Made by a program: the position numbers and the translations under genes. Source: Acidimicrobiia bacterium (lineage in GTDB: Bacteria; Actinomycetota; Acidimicrobiia; Acidimicrobiales; SZUA-35). Taken from it: DNA of 5,598 bases. Each line of letters starts with the position of its first letter. Position 1 is the stretch's first letter. Location: assembly GCA_029857855.1 (NCBI GenBank), contig JAOUGG010000233.1, positions 1 through 5,598 of the forward strand, given 5' to 3'. Shown here one piece after another: positions 1 through 5,598 of the stretch. A model generated the notes under the pieces. That model was given only the letters and a program-made list of their open reading frames with translations, was not told the origin of the DNA and searched no databases.

Positions 1-1
1 G

Positions 2-430
2 GCGCCATGGGTTCGCCCGGCCGACACCGGACGCTCCACCAACTGCCTCATCAACGCCGCCGGCATCCACACCCACCTCACCGAGCAGGGCTACCACAAC
101 TACGCCATCCCCTATGCCTGGGATGTGCGCCTCGGCCACAAGACCCGGCATGAGGCCATTGAGGAACTCGACGACCAGCTCGATCTCGACGAGGTCACCA
201 CCATGTTGGCCGAGGTCGGCTACCAGCCCCGGCGGCGGGAGGTCCTGACCGCCTGGTTCGAACCGGCGTCGCCGATCGACGACGGCGCGGTGCCCGACGG
301 GGCCGAGCTGCGCAGCTTCCTCAGCCGCCGCCTTCCCGACTACGCCATCCCGGCTGCGTTCGTGCCGGTCGAGCAGGTACCGCTGACCGTCAACGGCAAG
401 GTCGACACCGACGCCCTCCCGGCACCCGAG
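2..430 (+). other. Protein domains: end of an inserted domain (PP-loop-like?) followed by adenylation subdomain motifs A9-A10
   Basis: The A-sub part is clear. A strand reading VLTAWF (242-259) is followed by LPDYAIP (332-352, motif A9) and NGKVD with the A10 lysine codon at 398-400. In a normal adenylation domain the A8 hinge motif lies about 45 residues before that strand, as it does in the second A domain of this protein. Here at least 81 codons upstream contain no A8 motif. They read instead as a compact domain end with GRSTNCLIN, GYHNYAIPYAWDVRLGHKTR and a helical acidic tail. From memory I relate this to C-termini of PP-loop/adenine nucleotide alpha hydrolase-like proteins. The P-loop itself would lie outside the window, so the identity is tentative. 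An insertion between A8 and A9 is a known position for auxiliary domains in interrupted A domains. Confidence 0.5.
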
Positions 431-3400
431 CGGGTGCACCGACCCTCTGCCGGCCTGCACGTTCCGGCGTCGACCGAGACCGAACGCCAGATCGTGAAGG
501 TGTGGGAGAAGGTGCTCGGTATCGAACCGATCGGCGTCGACGACGACTTCTTCGCCCTCGGCGGCGATTCGCTCGCCGCGCTGGAATCGATCGTGGCGCT
601 GGCCGACGCGCTCTCGGTCGACGCGGCCGAGGACCTGGCCTTCCGCCACACCACGCCCCGTTCGCTGGCCCTGGTGCTCGACTCGCTCATGACCGCCGGA
701 GCCGCTGATACCGCCGCCCGTGGCGGCGCCTCCGCCGGGTCCGACGGTCCGGCCGGCTCGACCACCGCAACTGCACCGCCCCGGCCGGAGGCGACGGGCG
801 AGGTGCCGGACCTGTCTCCCGGCCAGCAGGCCATCCTGTTCGACCAGGCGGCCCGGCCCGACGACATCATGTACAACATCGGCCGGGTCTACAGGGTTGA
901 GGCCACCGCCGAGGTCCTACGGGATCAGGCCGCGCTCTGCGGGGTCCTGGAGCGGGTGGCCGAGCGTCACCAGTCGCTGTCGTGGACCTACGGAGCGAGC
1001 CGTCGTCGGTTGTCGGGGGCCGAGGCACTGTCGTTCCGAGTTGCGGATCCCGTCGACGAGGCCGACCTGGCCGACACCCTCGCCGCGGTGCACCGGGCGC
1101 CTTTCGACCTCGACAACGGCCCGCTCCTGCGCTGCCTCGTCCAGCCGGTCACCGACGGTCCGACCGCCGTCCTGCTCGTCGTCCACCACGCCTCGTCCGA
1201 CGCCGAGAGCTTCGACATCATCTGGCGTGAGGTCAACATCCTGCTCACCGGAGCCGAACTCGAACCGCTGCCCACCGATTACGGTGGCTACTGCCGCTGG
1301 CAGCAGGAGCGTCGGGAGGATCGCGATCGTCGCTACTGGCTCGAGGCCGACGTCGGCACTGGGAACCGGCCGGGTTTCGTGGTGTTCGAACCGGAGCCCG
1401 ATGGGTTCCTGCAGCGAGCGGCGTCGGTTCCGCCCTCGGCACTCGACCGGGCCGACGGCGCCACCGCCTTCGCTGTCGCGCTGTGTGCCATTGGCGCCGC
1501 GCTTCGTCCGTTCTGCACCGAGACGGAGGTCGAGATCGGGCTGATCACCTCGACCCGCACCGATGCCGCTGCCGAGCCGCTCGTCGGCTACTTCCTGAAC
1601 ACAGTCCCGATGGTCATCGACCGCGACGCGGTGGCCGTCGCCCGCCGCCTGGGCGAGACGCTCAGCCACCGGGCCTTTCCCTTGGCCCGCATACTGGCCG
1701 ATCGTCGGGAAGCGTGTCTGCCGGCGGCCGCCCCCTCGATCTACGTCGCTTTCGACGACCTCGGGCCGGGCACGGTCGGTTCGGCGACGGCCGAACAGCG
1801 GGTCCTGTCGAACGGGTCGGCCGTGGCCGACGCCACGATCTTCGTCGAACGCCGCCCCGACCGGCTCGACATCAGCCTCGAATACCGCGGCTCGGTGATG
1901 ACCGAGGCACAGGCCAAGCGTGTGTTGACCGCCATCGACGCGGCATTGGCGGATCTCACCGGATCGGGTCCGGCCCGGGCGTCGGTGGCTTCCGATCAGG
2001 CAAGCCGGCTCGACGGCCCGCCGCTGCCGGAGGACGCGTCCCGGCCGCTGCTCGGCCGGATCGTCGACCTGCTGGACGCGGCCGGGGAGTCACCGGCAGT
2101 CGTCTGCGGTGATCGATCCCTCAGTTGGGTCGACCTCGGACGGCGATCCGCCGACCTCGCCCGGCATCTGATCGCCCAGGGGGTGGACCCGGGCGAACCG
2201 GTGGCCGTCACCGTCGGCCGCTCCGTCGATCTCGTCGTGGCGATCGTCGGAGTGCTGCGGGCCGGCGGCGCGTACGTGCCCATCGATCCGACCTATCCGC
2301 GGCAAAGGCGGGAGCTGTTGCTGGAGCGCTCGGGCGCCCGCATCGTCGTCGACGCCGACCTCATCGAGGCGGCAGCACGATCGCACGGCGCCGCGGCCCG
2401 GGATGACGCGCACCTTGCGGCGCTGCCGTCGGTCGGTCCGGACGATCCCGCCTACCTGATCTTCACCTCTGGATCCACCGGGGAACCGAAACCGGTCCGG
2501 ATCTCCCACGGTCGCCTGACCGCCAGCACGCTGGCTCGACGACCGTTCTACGGCGTCGACGCCACCGGGTCGCCGATCGAAGGCTCCGATACCGTTGCGG
2601 ACTTCCGCTACCTCATGGTGTCGAGCGCGTCCTTCGACTCAAGTGTGGCCGGGATCTTCTGGACACTGGCCGAGGGCGGCACGCTGGTGCTGCCCACCGA
2701 CGACGAGGTCCACGACGTCGACGCCGTGGCCGACCTGCTCGTCGATCGGGGCATCACCCACACGCTCATGGTGCCGACCCTCTATCAGGCCGTGATGGCT
2801 TCGATGGAGCGTCGGGGCCTGCTGCGCCCCGTCGGCGACCGGCAGCAATGGCCGGGCCAGGTGATCGTGGCCGGTGAGGCCTGCCCTTCCGGTCTCGTCG
2901 AGCAGCACTACCGCCATTTCCCGCTGTCGAGGCTGACCAACGAGTACGGGCCGACGGAGGCCACCGTGTGGGCCACCGGCCACCACGTTCGTTTCGGTGA
3001 CGACCCGGTTCCGATCGGTGTCCCCATCGCCGGTACCTGGTTGGAGGTGCGCGGACCCGATGGTGCCGTGCGTCCGGCGGAGGTGGCCGGTGAGCTGGTA
3101 ATCGGTGGCGCCGGGGTGGCCGAGCAGTTCGGCTCCACCTACGCCACCGGTGACCGGGCGACCGTTGTCGACGGCATGGTGCAGTACCTGGGCCGGGTCG
3201 ACAACCAGCTCAACCTTGGCGGTGTTCGGGTCGAACCGGAGGAGATCGAACGGGTACTGGCCGCGGTGCCCGGCGTCCAGGCCGTCGTGGTCACCGCATC
3301 GGCGGGCCGCCGCCTCGCCGCCTGGGTCGCCGTCGACGTTGGAACCGAATCGATGGGAGCACCGTCGGACGGCACCGTGCCGGAATCCGATCTGCGGGAC

Positions 3401-4663
3401 GTGGCCGCCGCCGCCCTTCCACCGTTGTGGCGACCGTCGGCCTACCGCCTACGGGCCGATCTTCCGCAGACGGCCAACGGCAAGGTCGACCGCCAGGCCG
3501 TGGCCGAGTTCGAGGCTTCGCTCGAGACGGAGGGCCCGACCGGTCGGTCGCCGATGGGCGACGGTGCGGCGGCCACCGAAGCCGAGCGCGCCATGGTCCG
3601 GTTGTTCGCCGAAGCCCTCGGCCACGCCGAGTTCGGGCTCGACGACTCCTTCTTCGATCACGGCGGGCATTCGCTCACCGCGATCGAGTTGTTGCTGGCC
3701 ATCGAGGAGGAGTTCGGTCGACGGATCCCCGTCTCGGCCCTCTATCGATCCCAGACCCCGCGTGGTCTGGTGGCCGTCATCGAGGCGGCCGACCCGAACG
3801 ACGACCAGGCGGTGCCCGACGGTCTCGACGCCGGGGCCTTTCTCGTCCCGATCCAACCGAACGGCACCCGGGTTCCCGTCTTCGCCATTCACGTCCTCGG
3901 CATCGATTGTGCCTACTTCCGGCCGCTGTCGGCGCGGCTCGGCGACGACCAGCCGATGTACGGGCTGGGTCAGCCGACGCACGACGCCGACCTCCGAACC
4001 GAGGGGCCGACGTCGGTTGCCGGCATTGCCGCCGAGTACGTAGCCGAGATCAACCGGGTCCGCCCCGACGGGCCACTGATCCTGATCGCCATCTCGCTTG
4101 GGGGTGTGGTGGCGTTCGAGACGGCGCAGCAGCTGATCGCCGCCGGTCGTGACGTCGCCTTGCTGGCCCTGTTCGACGCCGCAGGCCCAGCTGCCGTGCA
4201 GATGCAGGCCGAACTCGGATTGAAGGGTCGGCTGGCCACCCATGTGAACGCCCTGCGCGACGATCCGCGCGACTACGTGGTCGGTCGGGCGGCCTACAAC
4301 CTGAAGAAGCTGCGCCGGGCCGCCGAACTCGGCGAGGCCGAGCTGCGGCGTCGGTTCGGTCTCGATCCAAGCCATCGCCTCGAGGTTCGACGCTTCATCG
4401 AGGACAACATCCAGAGCCAGCTCCGTTACGAGTACCGGCCCTACCCGGGGCCGATGGCCGTCTACAAGGCGGCCGAGGATCCGTTCACCGGGCATTTCCT
4501 CGAGATCGACCTTGGTTGGCGTCCCGTCGCCGACGGTGGTCTGACCATCCGCGTCGTCGAGGGCGACCACCTGACCATGGTCGCCGAACCTCATGTCGGG
4601 CGACTGGCCGACCTGCTCCGCGTCGACGTCGACGATGCGCTGGCGGCCGACGATCGTAGGTAA
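2..4663 (+). CDS. Terminal nonribosomal peptide synthetase, 5'-truncated: (inserted domain)-Asub-PCP-C-A-PCP-TE
   Basis: This multidomain enzyme activates amino acids as adenylates, holds them on phosphopantetheine arms, condenses them and releases a peptide, probably in the cytoplasm. The frame is open from position 2 to the TAA at 4661-4663, giving 1553 residues. The GTG at 125 lies inside a continuous domain and is not the start; the true start is off the left edge. Residues counted from the edge: unusual domain end 1-78, A-sub 79-143 (A10 Lys133), PCP1 157-229 (Ser190), Ala/Gly/Pro-rich linker 230-270, C 271-655 (His395-His396, Asp400), A2 683-1165 (A10 Lys1161), PCP2 1190-1263 (Ser1224), TE 1280-1548 (Ser1365, Asp1392, His1523). 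The order is that of a last module with its own release domain. NRPS identity is near certain. The product is unknown, and the number of upstream modules cannot be seen. Confidence 0.96.
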   Translation, partial: APWVRPADTGRSTNCLINAAGIHTHLTEQGYHNYAIPYAWDVRLGHKTRHEAIEELDDQLDLDEVTTMLAEVGYQPRRREVLTAWFEPASPIDDGAVPDGAELRSFLSRRLPDYAIPAAFVPVEQVPLTVNGKVDTDALPAPERVHRPSAGLHVPASTETERQIVKVWEKVLGIEPIGVDDDFFALGGDSLAALESIVALADALSVDAAEDLAFRHTTPRSLALVLDSLMTAGAADTAARGGASAGSDGPAGSTTATAPPRPEATGEVPDLSPGQQAILFDQAARPDDIMYNIGRVYRVEATAEVLRDQAALCGVLERVAERHQSLSWTYGASRRRLSGAEALSFRVADPVDEADLADTLAAVHRAPFDLDNGPLLRCLVQPVTDGPTAVLLVVHHASSDAESFDIIWREVNILLTGAELEPLPTDYGGYCRWQQERREDRDRRYWLEADVGTGNRPGFVVFEPEPDGFLQRAASVPPSALDRADGATAFAVALCAIGAALRPFCTETEVEIGLITSTRTDAAAEPLVGYFLNTVPMVIDRDAVAVARRLGETLSHRAFPLARILADRREACLPAAAPSIYVAFDDLGPGTVGSATAEQRVLSNGSAVADATIFVERRPDRLDISLEYRGSVMTEAQAKRVLTAIDAALADLTGSGPARASVASDQASRLDGPPLPEDASRPLLGRIVDLLDAAGESPAVVCGDRSLSWVDLGRRSADLARHLIAQGVDPGEPVAVTVGRSVDLVVAIVGVLRAGGAYVPIDPTYPRQRRELLLERSGARIVVDADLIEAAARSHGAAARDDAHLAALPSVGPDDPAYLIFTSGSTGEPKPVRISHGRLTASTLARRPFYGVDATGSPIEGSDTVADFRYLMVSSASFDSSVAGIFWTLAEGGTLVLPTDDEVHDVDAVADLLVDRGITHTLMVPTLYQAVMASMERRGLLRPVGDRQQWPGQVIVAGEACPSGLVEQHYRHFPLSRLTNEYGPTEATVWATGHHVRFGDDPVPIGVPIAGTWLEVRGPDGAVRPAEVAGELVIGGAGVAEQFGSTYATGDRATVVDGMVQYLGRVDNQLNLGGVRVEPEEIERVLAAVPGVQAVVVTASAGRRLAAWVAVDVGTESMGAPSDGTVPESDLRDVAAAALPPLWRPSAYRLRADLPQTANGKVDRQAVAEFEASLETEGPTGRSPMGDGAAATEAERAMVRLFAEALGHAEFGLDDSFFDHGGHSLTAIELLLAIEEEFGRRIPVSALYRSQTPRGLVAVIEAADPNDDQAVPDGLDAGAFLVPIQPNGTRVPVFAIHVLGIDCAYFRPLSARLGDDQPMYGLGQPTHDADLRTEGPTSVAGIAAEYVAEINRVRPDGPLILIAISLGGVVAFETAQQLIAAGRDVALLALFDAAGPAAVQMQAELGLKGRLATHVNALRDDPRDYVVGRAAYNLKKLRRAAELGEAELRRRFGLDPSHRLEVRRFIEDNIQSQLRYEYRPYPGPMAVYKAAEDPFTGHFLEIDLGWRPVADGGLTIRVVEGDHLTMVAEPHVGRLADLLRVDVDDALAADDRR
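470..690 (+). other. Protein domain: peptidyl carrier protein 1
   Basis: This is a four-helix carrier domain that holds the acyl or aminoacyl intermediate. The motif DDDFFALGGDSLAALE carries the serine that takes 4'-phosphopantetheine (codon 569-571). GGDS is the form often seen in carriers. The length of about 73 residues is usual. It directly follows the A-sub with a short linker, so it is the partner of the interrupted A domain. It is followed by a low-complexity stretch rich in Ala, Gly, Thr and Pro (about 690-808), which looks like a flexible linker between modules. Confidence 0.93.
812..1965 (+). other. Protein domain: condensation domain with altered motifs
   Basis: This domain would form the peptide bond between the upstream donor on PCP1 and the acceptor on PCP2. 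It begins with LSPGQQAILFDQ (C1-like). The C3 motif reads HHASSDA (1184-1204): the second His and the Asp are kept, but the usual Gly after Asp is Ala. The C2 region reads RHQSLSWTY, with Ser at the place of the usual Arg (codon 980-982). Further matches are YGGYCRWQ (C4-like), LVGYFLNTVP (C5-like) and HRAFPLARIL (C6-like). The length of about 385 residues is slightly short for the family. It is probably still catalytic because the key His is present. I cannot assign the stereochemical subtype, and no epimerization domain is seen. Confidence 0.88.
2048..3500 (+). other. Protein domain: adenylation domain 2, substrate unassigned
   Basis: This domain uses ATP to activate an amino acid and loads it on PCP2. 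The motifs run in order: VGVLRAGGAYVPIDP (A2), FTSGSTGEPK (A3, 2462-2491), FDSSVAGIFWTL (A4, from 2633), NEYGPTE (A5, 2939-2959), GELVIGGAGVAEQF (A6), TYATGDRA (A7), GRVDNQLNLGGVRVEPEEIE (A8, from 3191) and NGKVDR (A10, Lys codon 3482-3484). My hand alignment to GrsA gives pocket residues D-S-A-L-I-A-E-V-W-K. The Asp at pocket position 235 and the final Lys fit an alpha-amino acid. I cannot match the rest to a known substrate. Between A3 and A4 there are roughly a dozen more residues than usual. A3 has Pro after Lys where Gly is usual, and A8 has LGG where the family often has IRG. Confidence 0.93.
3570..3790 (+). other. Protein domain: peptidyl carrier protein 2
   Basis: The motif DDSFFDHGGHSLTAIELL contains the phosphopantetheine serine at codon 3671-3673. 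The carrier lies between A2 and the thioesterase, so it would hold the A2 amino acid as acceptor and then the finished chain before release. GGHS, in place of the GGDS of PCP1, is the usual form in ordinary C-A-PCP modules. Length and spacing are normal. Confidence 0.94.
3840..4645 (+). other. Protein domain: type I thioesterase, C-terminal release domain
   Basis: This alpha/beta hydrolase domain releases the finished peptide by hydrolysis or cyclization. It starts with PVFAIHVLG, the usual first strand and oxyanion region. The nucleophile elbow reads AISLGG, with Ser at 4094-4096. The usual first Gly of GxSxG is Ala here. The likely acid is the Asp in LALFDAAG (4175-4177), and the likely catalytic His is in GDHLTMV (4568-4570), so the triad appears complete. 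The lid region between about 4200 and 4440 is rich in Arg, Leu and acidic residues and looks helical. Whether release is linear or cyclic cannot be told from the sequence. Confidence 0.9.
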
Positions 4664-4704
4664 TATCACCCGGCGTTGACCCAGACGTCACAATGAGCGA
4701 CGAC

Positions 4705-4748
4705 AAAACAAGCAAATCGAGCTTAAAAAACCAGCAAATCAAGTTAAA
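4705..4748 (+). repeat. Two tandem units of about 22 bp, A/T-rich
   Basis: The units are AAAACAAGCAAATCGAGCTTAA (positions 4705-4726) and a second copy starting at 4727 with AAAACCAGCAAATC followed by AAGTTAA. They differ by two substitutions and one deleted base. The period of 22 bp is about two helical turns, which would place equal contacts on one face of the DNA. That could suit a regulator, but no known binding site is recognised. They lie about 40 bp after the NRPS stop. Confidence 0.55.
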
Positions 4749-4749
4749 T

Positions 4750-4803
4750 GCCTGGCGCGGATTGCGGGACGTCGTGTAACATCCGGCCACAGGCTTTCCT
4801 TTT
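4750..4803 (+). terminator. Possible intrinsic terminator after the NRPS gene
   Basis: The left arm at 4750-4762 (GCCTGGCGCGGAT) pairs with the right arm at 4781-4794 (ATCCGGCCACAGGC). There are two 5-bp blocks (GCCTG/CAGGC and CGGAT/ATCCG) separated by a small internal loop that may add two further pairs. The terminal loop is 18 nt. The stem is followed directly by TTTCCTTTT. The placement, 87 bp past the NRPS stop and before the next gene, fits a terminator. The broken stem and long loop make it uncertain. Confidence 0.4.
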
Positions 4804-4841
4804 GAGGAACCTATTTGAGGTATAAGGAACAGCCGTGTCAT

Positions 4842-4874
4842 GTCTGGTCGACTCGATGCGTGAGTTGACCAGAC
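4842..4874. repeat. Inverted repeat, 13-bp arms with 7-bp loop (hairpin or operator)
   Basis: The left arm GTCTGGTCGACTC (4842-4854) and right arm GAGTTGACCAGAC (4862-4874) are complementary at 12 of 13 positions. The one exception is a G-U pair if transcribed. The loop is GATGCGT. No T-run follows on the plus strand, and none follows in the opposite direction, so it does not look like a terminator. It lies 125 bp upstream of the RND start, where an operator or an RNA leader structure would be plausible. The right arm resembles a motif at 4675-4687. Confidence 0.6.
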
Positions 4875-4986
4875 GGGGATGGCAGCGAGGTTGCTCGAAA
4901 CTCACACTCTTCGTGGTTGACGCGTTTGCGCAATCCACGTGCGTGTCAGTAAGTTCAAACGGGAACAGTAAAAAAGCGATATTCCG

Positions 4987-4993
4987 AAGGGGA
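4987..4993 (+). promoter_or_regulatory. Ribosome binding site for the RND permease gene
   Basis: AAGGGGA lies 6 bp before the ATG at 5000-5002. This supports that start over an upstream in-frame GTG at 4835. It also makes the protein begin MIRWLIG, the type of N-terminus expected for this family. Confidence 0.75.
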
Positions 4994-4999
4994 ATCAGG

Positions 5000-5598
5000 A
5001 TGATCCGATGGTTGATCGGCGTTGGTTTGCGCGCTCGCGTTGCAATTCTCGCCCTCGCATTCGTTGCAATTCTCGGCGGTCTCATTCAGCTGAGATCATC
5101 GACCGTCGACGTCTTCCCGGAGTTCGATCCACCGCTCGTCGAGGTTCAGACCGAGGCGCACGGCCTCTCGGCCGCCGAGGTCGAGTCACTGATCACCGTG
5201 CCCCTGGAGGCGGACCTGCTCAACGGGGTCGCCTGGCTGGAGGACATGCGCTCGGAGTCCGTGGCCGGCCTGTCATCGATCGTCATGCAGTTCGAACCCG
5301 GCACCGATCCGATTCGGGCCCGCCAGATGGTGCAGGAGCGCCTGACCCAGGCCCACGCCCTGCCGAACGTGTCCAAGCCGCCGGTCATGCTCCAGCCGCT
5401 GTCCTCCAACAGCCGGGTCTTGATGGTCGGACTCTCGTCGGACGAGATGTCGATGGTCGACTTGGGTGTTCTGGCCCGCTGGAACATCAAACCCCGGCTG
5501 CTCGGCGTGCCCGGCGTCGCCAACGTGGCGGTGTGGGGCCACCGGGACCGCCAGCTGCAGGTTCTGGTCGATCCGGCCTCCCTGAACGATGCCGGCGT
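5000..5598 (+). CDS. RND efflux permease, CusA/CzcA-like, N-terminal part (3'-truncated)
   Basis: This is the inner-membrane pump subunit of a resistance-nodulation-division system, driven by proton flow. Family members have about 1000 residues and twelve membrane helices; only the first 199 residues are here and the frame stays open to the right edge. A short cytoplasmic start (MIRWLIGVGLRAR) leads into one hydrophobic helix (about residues 12-31). Then VDVFPEFDPPLVEVQTEA, LSAAEVESLITVPLE, FEPGTDPIRARQMVQERL and GVPGVANVAVWG mark the start of the porter domain and match the metal and multidrug RND pattern. The first 35 or so codons use more A/T-ending codons (gtt, ggt, gca, att) than the rest. 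Substrate is unknown: metal-type and drug-type members cannot be separated without the later membrane helices. No partner subunit is visible in the window. Confidence 0.93.
   Translation, partial: MIRWLIGVGLRARVAILALAFVAILGGLIQLRSSTVDVFPEFDPPLVEVQTEAHGLSAAEVESLITVPLEADLLNGVAWLEDMRSESVAGLSSIVMQFEPGTDPIRARQMVQERLTQAHALPNVSKPPVMLQPLSSNSRVLMVGLSSDEMSMVDLGVLARWNIKPRLLGVPGVANVAVWGHRDRQLQVLVDPASLNDAG

Larger units (their letters stand above)
4664..4999. other. A/T-richer intergenic region between NRPS and RND genes
   Basis: These 336 bp contain no convincing protein gene. They are visibly richer in A and T than the flanking genes, most strongly at 4700-4750 and 4800-4830. The region holds the tandem repeat, the terminator-like stem and the inverted repeat listed separately. 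Further small elements are TTTGAGG twice (4801-4807 and 4814-4820), a perfect palindrome TTGCGCAA (4926-4933) and a TATAAG (4821-4826) without a matching -35 box. A promoter for the RND gene should lie here, but I cannot place it. Confidence 0.7.

Noticed and set aside
720..1544. 274-codon plus-strand ORF in another frame
   Set aside because: It is rich in Arg, Pro and Ser, as expected from an out-of-frame reading of a GC-rich gene, and it overlaps the clear C domain.
917..1669. 250-codon minus-strand ORF inside the C domain
   Set aside because: It is a shadow of the GC-rich coding strand and its translation shows no domain features.
125..4663. GTG at 125 as the start of the NRPS gene
   Set aside because: The frame is open back to position 2, and the codons on both sides belong to one continuous domain. 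There is no ribosome binding site before the GTG.
3449..4669. 406-codon minus-strand ORF
   Set aside because: It lies opposite the A2 end, PCP2 and TE, all of which have clear motifs on the plus strand. Long antisense frames are common in GC-rich genes, and its translation shows no recognisable domain.
4802..4826. Promoter with TTGAGG (4802-4807) and TATAAG (4821-4826)
   Set aside because: The spacer is only 13 bp, too short for a standard sigma-70 type promoter, and no better -35 box lies at 16-18 bp.
4917..4945. Promoter with TTGACG at 4917-4922
   Set aside because: The -35-like box is good, but the sequence 17 bp downstream (TGCGTG) does not resemble a -10 box.
4744..5085. 113-codon minus-strand ORF across the gap and the RND start
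   Set aside because: It overlaps the conserved RND N-terminus and the hairpins, and its translation has no recognisable features.
5146..5523. 125-codon minus-strand ORF opposite the RND gene
   Set aside because: The plus strand here encodes well-conserved RND sequence, so the reverse frame is a shadow.
1..5598. CRISPR array, tRNA, rRNA or insertion sequence
   Set aside because: No regularly spaced repeats, cloverleaf pattern, rRNA-like stretch or transposase sequence with terminal repeats was seen.

Overview
The window is GC-rich DNA with strong G/C preference at third codon positions. Together with a modular peptide synthetase and an RND pump of a type I associate with actinomycetes, this suggests a high-GC actinobacterium, possibly of the Acidimicrobiia. 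That placement is an inference from style and remembered protein families. No rRNA, tRNA or other taxonomic marker is present.

Positions 2-4663 (+) hold the 3' part of one very large nonribosomal peptide synthetase (NRPS) gene. Its frame is open to the left edge, so the real start lies outside the window. The order of domains is: end of a non-standard domain, C-terminal adenylation subdomain (A-sub), carrier protein (PCP1), condensation (C), adenylation (A2), carrier protein (PCP2), thioesterase (TE). This is the end of an assembly line. The first carrier receives a residue from an adenylation domain that seems to be interrupted by a foreign domain. The C domain would join it to the residue loaded by A2 on PCP2, and the TE would release the product. 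The most unusual part is the left end. At least 81 codons before the A-sub strand lack the A8 hinge motif and instead carry a sequence that I tentatively relate to PP-loop (adenine nucleotide alpha hydrolase-like) proteins. This would put an extra domain between motifs A8 and A9. The C, A2 and TE domains each depart slightly from their family motifs.

Positions 4664-4999 are intergenic and clearly richer in A/T than the genes. This stretch holds two tandem units of about 22 bp, a terminator-like stem followed by T-rich DNA, and a long near-perfect inverted repeat whose right arm echoes a motif near the NRPS stop codon. It also holds a possible 28-codon ORF without a convincing ribosome binding site.

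From 5000 to the right edge runs the N-terminal part (199 complete codons) of an RND efflux permease of the CusA/CzcA-like type. It has a good Shine-Dalgarno sequence and one N-terminal membrane segment. The gap and the terminator-like stem suggest that it is transcribed separately from the NRPS. Whether it exports the NRPS product cannot be judged from this window.
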